From Obelidium mucronatum (lineage: Eukaryota; Chytridiomycota; Chytridiomycetes; Chytridiales; Chytriomycetaceae): a stretch of DNA of 31,866 nucleotides. Location: assembly GCA_025765595.1 (NCBI GenBank), contig JAIVFH010000292.1, positions 1 through 31,866 on the forward strand, read 5' to 3'. Of this stretch, positions 7,818-16,289 are shown piece after piece. Below the pieces are notes generated by a model. That model was given only the letters and a program-made list of their open reading frames with translations. It did no database searches and was not told the DNA's origin. Made by a program: the position numbers and the translations under genes. The first letter of the stretch is position 1, and each line of letters begins with the position of its first letter.

Positions 7818-10149
7818 GCTATATTTGAAGCTGCGGAATTAGAAGTTCCAAGTCTATATTCCATTCTGCTATTGAGACAAAAACTGAATCTGATCCGTGG
7901 GCAAAAACGCGAAACGCACTCAAAAATCGAAATCTATGTTCGACCACTGCCTGAACTTGTGAAGCGGGTGTTTGCAGATCTGCAGATGTCTGCTGAAATT
8001 CGTCGCGTGCCACAATTTTCAGACAACCCAAAGGAGATGTTTGAATCTCCTGCATTTGCCAAGTTTGCACCAAAGCTTTCTGGGACTTGGGGTCAAGCGC
8101 GCTTGTACAGAGGGTGTGTTTTTTGGACTTCCTTTGGATTCAATCTTTCTCATTGAAGAACCAACATAACACAGAGACATAATGTATCTTCAAGGGGGGA
8201 CTGGGAAAGTCATACATTTCAAAGGCGAACAAACTGTGGTTTATCAGTTTCGCAACTATGGAAATCAATTTTGCGGTGACTATCAAGCTGAAATGAGTGG
8301 ACCCACACCAAGATTTCGCCGTGGACCACTTTCTTTGCGAGGTATAGTTTTGCCTGTTTGTAAATGATCTCACCATTTTCAGCTGATGGGAAGGATGTTG
8401 TCAACTTTCCCATTGTTCTTTCAACAGACGAAACATCAGGAAACAAGACAAAGCGTTATAACAAGTTTGAATCAATGTTTGCTATTTGGCCTGCTCTTCC
8501 AAAAAAGTTTCACACTTCAAATTTCATCAACTTTGTTTCGACAAGTCACGAGGGCGACTGGAGGGATGTTGCCGAGGTTGTTTTGCAAGACTTGTCAGAA
8601 GGTTCAATGTCCTTTTTTTTTAAAACTGAAAGGTTAACTTGATAATCACAGATTCTGATTTGACACTGGGCTTGACTGTCTGGGATGCAAGCACCAAATC
8701 TTATATTCTGGTTGTATCGGCGCTATTCTCTGTAATGGCAGATAATCCTCGCCATTACCAAATATGCAATGTTGCAGGTGCAAGGGCTTGCTATAACGGT
8801 CGCATTTGTTACGCTCCAAAAGGGCAGTTGAAGGCTGCAAACCCTCGGAATCTGACCGAAACGCTTCGAATAATTGACGATATGAATGCTACAGATAATT
8901 TGGCTGCAAAAAGACGTCTGCGGGAAGCTACCGGCATTACAGTACCTGTGCCAAATGAGGACAATCCATATCTTCAACTCAGCAACTTTGACCCACACAA
9001 ACAAACTACAATTGATATATTGCATACCAGCAGTCTTGGTCCTATTAAATACTTGGCGAATTCATCAAAGCTCATCTACGCCAAAAAGAAACCAACGCTG
9101 GCCTCCAAATCTTTGCAGAAACGAGTCGGATCGCTCTTTACATTTCTTTCTGCATATCGAGGACCTCATTCAATTGCTGCGATTATAATTATGAAGCATG
9201 TCGGAAGCATGAATGGAAAGGATTTCAAAGCGCTTGCTCAAATCTCCCCATTCTTTTATCCATGGTTTGATTGGGAGAATCGTTGGCTTTGGATTGCACT
9301 AGGAGCCATGAACAAGCTGCTCTATGATACTCATTTTGAACACCGTCAGAATCGGGCAACTCTGATTCAAAACGTTGCCACTGCTGTACAGGCACTGGTT
9401 CATCAAAACTTTCCCGAAAAGGCTCATGAGCACACAAAAATTCACCTCCTCTGTCATCTCTCTGAACAGTTTTTATTTTGGGGCCCATTGTCAATGTATG
9501 CTGTTGAAGTTCCTGAACACATGAATGGAGATGTTCGGCATTGTTTGTGTCATGGAAACAGACATTGTACATCACGAGATACCGCTGATGGCCTTGCTGT
9601 TGTAGAGGGGGTGGCAGAGTTGATGAGGGGTGGTGTGGTGTGTGGGCATGAATTAACGGAGCTCACTAAACACAAAGGAGTCAGGCGAATCCTAAAGCTG
9701 GATGAACAAGAAAGCAGAAAAAAAGTTTTTGCCAATCAATTTGTGTTCTTTGAAGATTGGAAGAAGATTGGCTTTGTGAAATCAAAAGATGAGGCAGTGA
9801 TTGTTGTTCAGGAATTAGTTCGTTGTGGGGTAAATTGTTGGGGAGCTCCAACCTACCAATTTGATGCCAAACATCATGATATTGATGTATTGGCTGTTTC
9901 AGGTATGTCCGATTTTTTTCACTACTATTTGATTGGGGCATTAATGTCTCAGTTACTTCAGGCATGGCTGATGTTTTGCATGACTGTTGGGGTGATACAT
10001 TGAAATGCAATTGGGAATCAGATGGAAAAATAACCCACGACAGCAGAACCTTGTTTGTTTTGAATCCTTTCAGGCTGGAAGAGCATCACTCCTGCAGTGA
10101 CCAGGAAATGTGGAATATTATTCAAATTGCATTGGCCAATAACAAATAA
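7818..10149 (+). pseudogene. Plavaka-type transposase, 3' portion with several frame breaks
   Basis: Reading resumes with AIFEAAELEVPSL, the Plavaka segment that follows the N-terminal block. A frame change near 8090-8130 and an in-frame stop near 8168 follow. The core is clear: VVNFPIVLSTDETSGNKTKR (about 8397), FVSTSHEGDW, LTLGLTVWDAST, ADNPRHYQICNVAGARACYN, FDPHKQTTIDILHTSSLGP (8993-9046), GSMNGKDFKALAQISPFFYP and HLLCHLSEQFLFWGP. Three likely introns, 8342-8382, about 8600-8651 and 9903-9961, restore conserved reading (for instance SGM-ADVLHDCWGD across the last); the middle one has a weak donor. The stop is at 10147-10149. The family moves CACTA-like DNA elements by cut and paste. This copy is probably dead because of the nested insertion plus frame breaks. 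Confidence 0.8.
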
Positions 10150-10253
10150 ATAGTATCCATCACATTATTTATATCTTTGACTCCAAGTTACACAATCTAT
10201 CGTTGATATTTGAGCTTAGGGAATATATTATAGTATTTTGTCGCTGGAAATAT

Positions 10254-10326
10254 CGAGTAGTGGCATAGATGTTAACACGTCAGCAGAGGAATCATTGGGT
10301 TGCCAGTTCGATCCTCCGTGGAGGCG
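10254..10326 (+). other. tRNA-derived (SINE-like) segment
   Basis: An A box TGGCATAGATG (10261-10271) and a B box GTTCGATCC (10306-10314) lie at tRNA-like spacing, with a D-arm-like TTAACACGTC between them. The anticodon and acceptor stems do not fold well. It differs from the tRNA-like segment at 7706-7773. It could be a SINE head or a decayed tRNA inside the transposon's right end. The stretch 10150-10253 before it shows nothing else. Confidence 0.35.
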
Positions 10327-10384
10327 TATTTTATGCCAGATCTGGAATTAGGCAGGCTTACTCGGGCTTGAATAGGTTCTGCTT

Positions 10385-10574
10385 CATTCCGAAGGAAGTT
10401 CTGCAGAAATGATGCAGAAATTCTGATTGAATTCCAAAGTACACAGAATTGCTACCGAACGACCGTTCTGTCGGAATTTTACGGAATTATACCGAACTTT
10501 TGCAGAATCAAGGCAGCATACCGATAAAATAAGTGTTTTATCGAGTTTCTACCGAATTCTCGTTCTGGGGTGTA
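10385..10574. repeat. Right terminal/subterminal repeat region of the Plavaka-type element
   Basis: AATTCCG/CGGAATT, CCGAAC and TTCTG(C/T) units are clustered as at the left end and finish in TGGGGTGTA at 10566-10574, the reverse complement of the left TACACCCCA. Confidence 0.55.
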
Positions 10575-10744
10575 GGGCAGTTGAACCGAATAAGGGTGGC
10601 ACTGCCAGAGGAAAGAAACCTTCAACTATAACATCCAATCAGGTTGTTGTGATTCACCCTGGTTACTATGATGAAGACGGTGCTTATCATTACTTTACGG
10701 CGGAGCAAATGAAACGCCTTCAGTCAAAACAACCAGTCTCGTGA
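10574..10744 (+). pseudogene. C-terminal fragment of a fifth six-cysteine membrane-family paralogue
   Basis: The last ~55 codons read VVVIHPGYYDEDGAYHYF then TAEQMKRLQ and stop at 10742-10744. This is the tail block that ends each of the four genes downstream. The similarity begins right after the transposon's right end at 10572. No ectodomain or membrane helix precedes it, and none is visible left of the transposon at 760-1023. It is therefore a truncated paralogue, probably cut when the transposon landed or by a later deletion. The tail itself has no stop or frameshift. The 150 bp to the next gene hold only its 5' flank. Confidence 0.75.
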
Positions 10745-10897
10745 GGGCCAACCGTTTACTTCCCAATCCTAGTAAGCGCTCGTTATATCAAAAAGCTTAC
10801 ATTTATAGAATAAATACGAATAGTTGTAACAAGTACATTCATTACGAATCAGAACTGCAAAATTTTACCAATTTCTTTTTTTCGGCATTCAATTCAC

Positions 10898-12274
10898 ATG
10901 TCAATCGTGCAAGTAACTCAAGCTCCGCGCGGTGGAGCAGTTACCAGCACTCTATACCTCACCAACTGGTACTTGGACGGCGTCTTACCAACTGACAACA
11001 CCATCGTTGTGTCGTTCCAATCATCTCAGGGGGTTCTATGCTCAACAACAGCCCCGGCAACGGCGGCAACACCGTGCCCCAGCGGCTTAACCGGAAAAGC
11101 ATGTGCCAAAGTAACTTGCAATGGTCCACCGCCGGCAACCGCTTCAAACGAGTTCATTATCGCCTTCATCAACCTCTGCCCTTCCACCTCACTTAAATGC
11201 GCAAGCAACTTTGCAACTGCCTTCTCACCCGTTGTTTCGCTGATCCCACCAGCGCTTGTTGTTACTGCCCCAAAGACAACGGTTGAACCCGGAAAGGGTA
11301 CTGATGCACCAGCAACAACTGCAGCACCTCCTGTGGTTGTAGATGTTCCTGGACAACCCCCCGTTGAACCTGTAGACCCCAATGCTGGCAACTCAAACAA
11401 AAGTCAGTCTGGAGGAAGCGAATCTGGAAGCGGAGGGTCCGTTGGTGGAGCGGAGGCGGGATTAGGAGGCACAAGCCCAACTTCTCCCTCCTCCTCATCA
11501 TCATCGAACTCTTCAAACCAGCCGGGCATTTCACCAAACGGAAACGTGCCTGCCATCCCAGGAAGCCAAGGACCGCTTTCTGGATCTCTGGGGGGAAACA
11601 ATGGGACCGGCAGTGGTAGTAGCAACTCGGCTGCTTTAATTGGGGGTGGGCTTGTTGCCATCGTTGCCGTTTTCTGCGCAGTTGCGTTTCTCGTACAAAT
11701 ACGTAGACGTCGTCAACGTCGCGCGTCGTCTTCGGGAGCCCGGGATATCGATTTGACCCCCGACCTTCCATTCGGGAAACCCGTAAACTCTTTAGAAGAT
11801 GGTGATAGCATCCCCCCACCGCCAGAGACGCCCCTCCCTCGTCTTCCAACAAACGCTTCCCTCTATGCTTCAGCGAAAGCGTATGATTCGTCTGTTGCGC
11901 CAGCCGCGTTTAGGTCTTTGGATCGTGCGTATCCTGGACCTGTTGGAGCAGCCCAATGGAGCGAGTCTCCTGCAAGTAGTTCTGGTAGCTCGAACGGTAC
12001 GAAGAGCTCGAATTCGTATGTGAGCTTTGAGGCTGTTCATCGCGGGGAGCCGAAGCCTGTTTCGGGGCTTACAGCTGTGACAGTGAATAGCGACAAGAGT
12101 GCGCCTGTTTCTATGAATGCAGCATCTGCGATTACACAGGAGACGCCAGCTGCTGTGGTTGTTCATCCGGGGTACTATGATGAAGATGGAAACTACCATT
12201 ACTTCACGACTCAGCAAATGTTGCAACTTCAGGAGCAAATTGAGTTGCAAGAGAAACAACGCGCTCAGTTGTAA
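10898..12274 (+). CDS. Six-cysteine mucin-like single-pass membrane protein, copy A
   Basis: Single exon, 458 residues. The start at 10898 (MSIVQVTQ) is supported by the matching N terminus of copy D. Residues 1-125 form the ectodomain with Cys48, 60, 69, 74, 94 and 101. Residues 126-243 are a Thr/Pro then Gly/Ser/Asn-rich stalk suited to O-glycosylation. The membrane helix is 245-268 (ALIGGGLVAIVAVFCAVAFL) and is followed by RRRRQRR. The tail contains DLPFGKPVN (289-297), YDSSVAPAAFRSLDRA (329-344) and HPGYYDEDGNYHYF (423-436), then a Gln/Glu-rich end. There is no N-terminal signal peptide, so an N-out, C-in anchor with the basic patch inside is the likely topology. Function unknown; surface adhesion or sensing is inference. 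AATAAA follows at 12467. Confidence 0.85.
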   Translation: MSIVQVTQAPRGGAVTSTLYLTNWYLDGVLPTDNTIVVSFQSSQGVLCSTTAPATAATPCPSGLTGKACAKVTCNGPPPATASNEFIIAFINLCPSTSLKCASNFATAFSPVVSLIPPALVVTAPKTTVEPGKGTDAPATTAAPPVVVDVPGQPPVEPVDPNAGNSNKSQSGGSESGSGGSVGGAEAGLGGTSPTSPSSSSSSNSSNQPGISPNGNVPAIPGSQGPLSGSLGGNNGTGSGSSNSAALIGGGLVAIVAVFCAVAFLVQIRRRRQRRASSSGARDIDLTPDLPFGKPVNSLEDGDSIPPPPETPLPRLPTNASLYASAKAYDSSVAPAAFRSLDRAYPGPVGAAQWSESPASSSGSSNGTKSSNSYVSFEAVHRGEPKPVSGLTAVTVNSDKSAPVSMNAASAITQETPAAVVVHPGYYDEDGNYHYFTTQQMLQLQEQIELQEKQRAQL

Positions 12275-12466
12275 GAGTGTTGCATGCGTGAATCTGTTTG
12301 TCCACTCTCTTTTACCTGTTTTCCGTTTTTTGTTTTTTTGTACATTATTATTTTGTTTGTTTAAAGGGGGGTTGCTTTTTCTTCCCCTTCTATACTCTCT
12401 CTACAGTTCTCCCTATAAAGTTGGTGTCGATGTATATGACAAAAAAACCCATTTCATAGAAACGAA

Positions 12467-12472
12467 AATAAA
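12467..12472 (+). terminator. Poly(A) signal AATAAA after copy A
   Basis: AATAAA about 190 bases after the stop codon of copy A and before the left end of the pogo-type element. The interval 12275-12527 otherwise looks like a T-rich 3' untranslated region. Confidence 0.5.
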
Positions 12473-12527
12473 GCATAATTATCCTTGACGTGAGAGATTT
12501 TAGAAGTTTGATGTCTATTTAATCAAT

Positions 12528-12572
12528 TGAGTGAGAAGGAAATTCCAACCCAAATGAAAAAATTCCGACCCA
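12528..12572 (+). repeat. Left terminal inverted repeat of the pogo-type element
   Basis: Begins TGAGTGAGAAGGAAATTCC and ends CCGACCCA; 44 of 45 bases match the right end in inverted orientation. Confidence 0.9.
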
Positions 12573-12645
12573 ACACACTCTGAGTATTTTTTGTAATAAA
12601 GTCCCCAATAATTGCCGTGCCTCCACCAACTCTTAGATATCGATT

Positions 12646-14331
12646 ATGAAACGATCTGGCTCCAAGTCTGCGGCTCCTGAGCCTGGAGAATCCAAGCACC
12701 GTCGAGTTTTCGGGGAGATTCAAGCCCTTGCCCAAGATGGCCAATCTGTTCGCAATGCAGCCAAACTGGTCGCTTCCAATCATGGAATGACTGAAGAAGC
12801 AGCTCGTGGTATCTACAAGAGGATGCAGTGGCATCCAGATTGCTCGCACGGCAATCAGATCTTCTCTGATGAATTGGAGAGTGCACTCACAGCCTTCCTG
12901 GAGGCAAGATCCATGATCAGCCAACCCATGACCCGAAAGGACTTCATCAACTATGTTTCGAAAACACGATCTGAGATCTATGGTCCTTCTGAATGGTCTG
13001 CTGAGAGCTGGTATCCTGGTTTCATGTCACGCCACCAGAACCGCATTACTGTCAGAAATACAAAAGCAATAAGCAAGGCCCGCAAGAATCCAGTAACCTA
13101 CGAGTCAATAAAGCTTTGGGTGGAAGCTTACCCCCAGTTCATGAAGAAGAATGGCTACAGTATGCAATATACAATGAATGTGGATGAATTTCGGGTAAAA
13201 CTCGAAAACGACAATTCCCAGACAACCGCCATTGTTAGCACCAGTGTTGATCGTCCTGGGGAGCACAAAGGAGAGAGAGGGAAGAGTGCTAGCTTGGTAC
13301 CATTCTGCAATGGTGCCGGGGAGCATATATTGGATGTTTTGGTTCTCCCCATCTCCTTCGGAAACATGGTCATCCTTGATCCAGAAGCCCAATTCCGCTA
13401 CCAGCAATCTGTTCCAGTGGTCATTTTCTTCAGTGAAACCGGATTCATGACGGAGGAGCAGTGGATCCCGGCGCTTGACCTGATGAAGCTCAAATGGGAC
13501 ATTTTGCATCCTGGGCTCAAGCCTGTCCTAATTTTCGATAATCTTGGTACTCACAAGACATTTGACGTTATGGCACATTGCTCAATGAAGGGAATTGATG
13601 GCTTTTTCCTGCCAGCCAACACTACCCACTTTTTGCAGCCCCTGGATGCCGCTCCATTCACAACCTTGAAAAACAAAATTCTCCGGCTTTATGATCAAAA
13701 AAAGAGCTTTACAACTGAACAACTCGGAACTTTGGGACAGGAGCTTGTTCCCATTGTTCTTGAGGCACGAAAGTGTCTTACTCCAGAACTACTGCGTTCT
13801 GCATTTCGGAAAACGGGCATTTATCCATTTAATTCTGAACTCATTCTGAAAAATGCAAGAGCCAACATTGCCTCCCCGATTGACGACCCCACACCCACTG
13901 AAGAAGCCATCAACCTCCTGCTGAAGGTCTTCGATACCATGAAGACATCTTCAGGCGTTCAGAAGGTGCCTGTGAAGCCTGCAAGATTCATCAAAGTTGA
14001 CCAGCCCTACAGCTTCAGTCAACTCCATGAAGAACAGCAAGCCGCTCTTCAAGAGCAACAAGACGCTGCCAAAGCAAAAGAAGATAAGGCAGCGGAACGC
14101 AAGCGGTCCAAGGAGGCGAAGGAAAACGAATCAGCTGCTTCTAAGGAGTCGAAAACCTGTCAAGCTGTCAACAACAATCTCCGCTGCACTGCGAAATGGG
14201 TCTCTAGTACTCAATGGCTTGTTTGCGCCAAATGCAGAGCGTTTCGACTCTGCCCAAAGTGCAAAGGGAAGCACCAGAAGGCTCTCAATGATCATGTAGC
14301 ATCCTGTGGAGCTGATTGTCCATCAGAGTGA
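12646..14331 (+). CDS. Pogo/Fot-like DDE transposase
   Basis: 561 residues, no intron. The N-terminal ~140 residues are a helical DNA-binding region (SVRNAAKLVASNHGMTEEAA as the first helix-turn-helix). The DDE_1 catalytic domain has Asp180 in MNVDEFRV, Asp298 in LIFDNLGTHKT and Asp334 in HFLQPLDAAPF, with 35 residues between the last two; LPANTTHFLQPLD and AFRKTGIYPFN are hallmarks of this family. The C terminus has a charged Gln/Glu/Lys coiled coil (about 458-505) and a Cys-rich cluster (CAKC, CPKC, then His and Cys) that may bind zinc. The start at 12646 is the first Met after the left inverted repeat. All catalytic residues are present, so it may be active. Confidence 0.93.
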   Translation: MKRSGSKSAAPEPGESKHRRVFGEIQALAQDGQSVRNAAKLVASNHGMTEEAARGIYKRMQWHPDCSHGNQIFSDELESALTAFLEARSMISQPMTRKDFINYVSKTRSEIYGPSEWSAESWYPGFMSRHQNRITVRNTKAISKARKNPVTYESIKLWVEAYPQFMKKNGYSMQYTMNVDEFRVKLENDNSQTTAIVSTSVDRPGEHKGERGKSASLVPFCNGAGEHILDVLVLPISFGNMVILDPEAQFRYQQSVPVVIFFSETGFMTEEQWIPALDLMKLKWDILHPGLKPVLIFDNLGTHKTFDVMAHCSMKGIDGFFLPANTTHFLQPLDAAPFTTLKNKILRLYDQKKSFTTEQLGTLGQELVPIVLEARKCLTPELLRSAFRKTGIYPFNSELILKNARANIASPIDDPTPTEEAINLLLKVFDTMKTSSGVQKVPVKPARFIKVDQPYSFSQLHEEQQAALQEQQDAAKAKEDKAAERKRSKEAKENESAASKESKTCQAVNNNLRCTAKWVSSTQWLVCAKCRAFRLCPKCKGKHQKALNDHVASCGADCPSE

Positions 14332-14390
14332 ATTATCTTACTTTTGGTACACTTTATTCTTTCCTCCTGTTAAGAGTTTGTAGAAATATC

Positions 14391-14396
14391 AATAAA
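14391..14396 (+). terminator. Poly(A) signal AATAAA of the pogo-type transposase
   Basis: AATAAA 60 bases after the transposase stop codon and inside the element. Confidence 0.5.
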
Positions 14397-14470
14397 GAAG
14401 TCTAGTCTCAGTTTTCAGGGATGTGCGATTTGTAGGTCAGTCATGATAAGTTGTGATATCACATTTGTTG

Positions 14471-14515
14471 TGGGTCGGAATTTTTTCGTTTGGGTTGGAA
14501 TTTCCTTCTCACTCA
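14471..14515 (-). repeat. Right terminal inverted repeat of the pogo-type element
   Basis: Inverted copy of 12528-12572 with a single T/C difference near the middle. Confidence 0.9.
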
Positions 14516-14600
14516 TTCCTTGGCTGATGGAGCTTCTCAAGCCCTCCAAATCAATTTCTTTTTCTTTTTTTGTCTTTGTCCCACAAAAACCGACGATAGG

Positions 14601-16025
14601 ATGACGGACACCTTGCTCCAAATATTTCAGGGTAATACACTCTCCATTTCCTATGGCTTTTGGGGTGACAATTGACTAATAGTTTTTGCAGGAGGCAATG
14701 GAGGTCCAATCACTACAACTCTCTACCTTGAAAATTACTATCTCGAAGGAATCTCAACCCAAAACACAATCACTGCAACCTTTCAGTTCTCTCAAGGAGT
14801 GATTTGCGCGGCCGCCGGCTCAGCGCAAGCGTCAGCGGCATGTCCACATGGTTTGGATGGTACCCGCTGTGCCGTTTTTTCTTGTACTGGATCTGCACCG
14901 CAATCTAGCTCAACAGAAAGCATTCAAGTGCAACTGACAGTTTGTCCGCCATCAAATCCGCAATGTGGTCAAGCAATGAGTACTGTTGCTTCTGGGTTTG
15001 TGGCTCTGACAGGATCTGGGATCAAGATCGTTGACGACGTCACACCACCCCCACCACCACCTCCTCCCCTTTCTGTCCCCGTGGATGCTTTTACCAACGG
15101 CGCGAGCAATTCAGCGCAAGACCAGCCCGGCGCGGTTGAATCCCCTGCTCCAGTTATCTTGGCAGGCAATGTCCTTGTTCCAGTCACCACCACCACCTCT
15201 CGTGCCAAGACTCCTTACAAATCTAACAGTCCATCGGGAAATAATAATGATCCTGTACTTCCCAACGGTTCTGTTGATCCGTCTGTTGCAGAATCAAGTG
15301 GGTCCAGCCCGATTACAGCAATTGGAGGCGGAATCGGTGCATTAATTATCGTGTTCTGTGCCGTAGCTTTTTTCATCCAACAACGCCACCGCAGCCAACA
15401 ACTGCAAAATCAGCGTCGTCAAGAAACATCTCCAGTTGATCTCCCCTTTGGAAGACCCATGAAATTCAACGATACAAACCGTGTATTGACCAAAGAACGC
15501 GTCGCCAAGCACCCGAAACCTGTTGAATTACCGCAATTGAGTCGGACAAGGGATGGCAAGTATGATCCGTCGGTAGTTCCACCGAAATTCAAGTCGTTGG
15601 AGACCATTGAAAGTGCGGGGGCAGGCGGTGGTGGGGTGAATCAAAGTCGGGAGAGTAGTGGTGGGTCGACACGACGTTCGAATTCTCTAGGGCGACGACA
15701 GGATTCAAGTTCTTTGAGTAGACAGCAGCAACTGGCATCCGGAGGTACTTCTTCCTTGATGGAAAGAGGTAGAAGAAGATCATTAGGAAGTGGAAACGCT
15801 TCTGAGCGGCGGAACCGTGAGCGTTCGAGATCGTTGAAGGAGGAAGTAGACCGTGAGAGCAAGAAGCAAACGGCATCACGTTATCCACAATCAGGATCCA
15901 ATGATTTGTATACGGCGGTTGTTATTCATCCGGGATACTATGATGAGAAAGGAAACTATCACTATTTTAATGCAGAAGAGCTTGAGAATTTGAAGCAGCA
16001 GAAATATCAAGAAAATTGTAATTGA
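14601..16025 (+). CDS. Six-cysteine mucin-like single-pass membrane protein, copy B
   Basis: Two exons, 14601-14631 and 14692-16025, giving 454 residues. The 60-bp intron has a GTAATA donor, a TTGACTAAT branch-like site and a TTTTTGCAG acceptor. It splits codon 11 in phase 1, exactly as in copy C. Ectodomain cysteines are 49, 61, 70, 75, 95 and 102, spaced as in copy A. A run of eight prolines (about 129-136) opens the stalk. The membrane helix is about 218-240 (ALIIVFCAVAFFIQ) and is followed by a basic segment. The tail has DLPFGRP, KYDPSVVPPKFKSLE, RRSNSLGRR, RGRRRSLGS and HPGYYDEKGNYHYF. The Arg-rich Ser motifs look like basophilic kinase sites. There is no signal peptide. The pogo-type element ends only 85 bp upstream, so its original promoter has probably been displaced. 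Confidence 0.85.
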
Positions 16026-16064
16026 TTTCTTTCCCAAAGATGCTGAGAGCCCGGCTGTTTTGAT

Positions 16065-16070
16065 AATAAA
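16065..16070 (+). terminator. Poly(A) signal AATAAA after copy B
   Basis: AATAAA 40 bases after the stop codon of copy B. Confidence 0.5.
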
Positions 16071-16289
16071 GACAATTCAGTCCAATGAAGCCCCACACAG
16101 CGGATTTTGAATTTAGCGACACAAAAGAATAGACGCCAATGGTCGATTCTTATCAATTATCTTTTCGAGTGAGTTTTTGGAGTGTGCTTGAATGTTGGTC
16201 AGAGAATCTTGGTCTTTCTTTTTAATCAGAACTTCAGTGTCTCAAATGTCAACACAAGCCCACCTCCTTCAATTCACTTTTTGACAAAA

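Larger units (their letters stand above)
1026..10572 (+). mobile_element. Composite Plavaka/CACTA-type DNA transposon, decayed, with nested retroelement
   Basis: The proposed ends are a 7-bp inverted repeat, CACCCCA at 1026-1032 and TGGGGTG at 10566-10572, each flanked on its outside by TA (1024-1025 and 10573-10574). Inside each end lie about 190 bp crowded with AATTCCG, GTTCGG and TTCTGTCG(A/G)AATTT motifs, the kind of subterminal motif arrays known in CACTA elements. Between them are a Plavaka-type transposase gene on + and a Q/P-rich membrane protein gene on -, arranged divergently from a short shared 5' region (2691-2779). Without the nested 4.6-kb insertion the element would be about 4.9 kb. 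The ends are seen in the sequence; treating them as one element is inference. Two independent copies of the same terminal repeat could give the same picture. Confidence 0.55.
12528..14515 (+). mobile_element. Pogo-type (Tc1/mariner superfamily) DNA transposon, apparently intact
   Basis: A 1988-bp element with 45-bp terminal inverted repeats (12528-12572 and 14471-14515) that differ at one position, enclosing an uninterrupted transposase gene. Near-identical ends and an intact ORF point to a recent insertion. I could not see a clear TA duplication at the outer edges, so the exact boundary may be off by a few bases. It sits between copies A and B of the membrane family and ends 85 bp before the start codon of copy B. 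Confidence 0.88.

Noticed and set aside
11262..11852. Long minus-strand frame across copy A
   Set aside because: Antisense shadow of the Gly/Ser/Pro-rich stalk; the plus frame carries the conserved family motifs.
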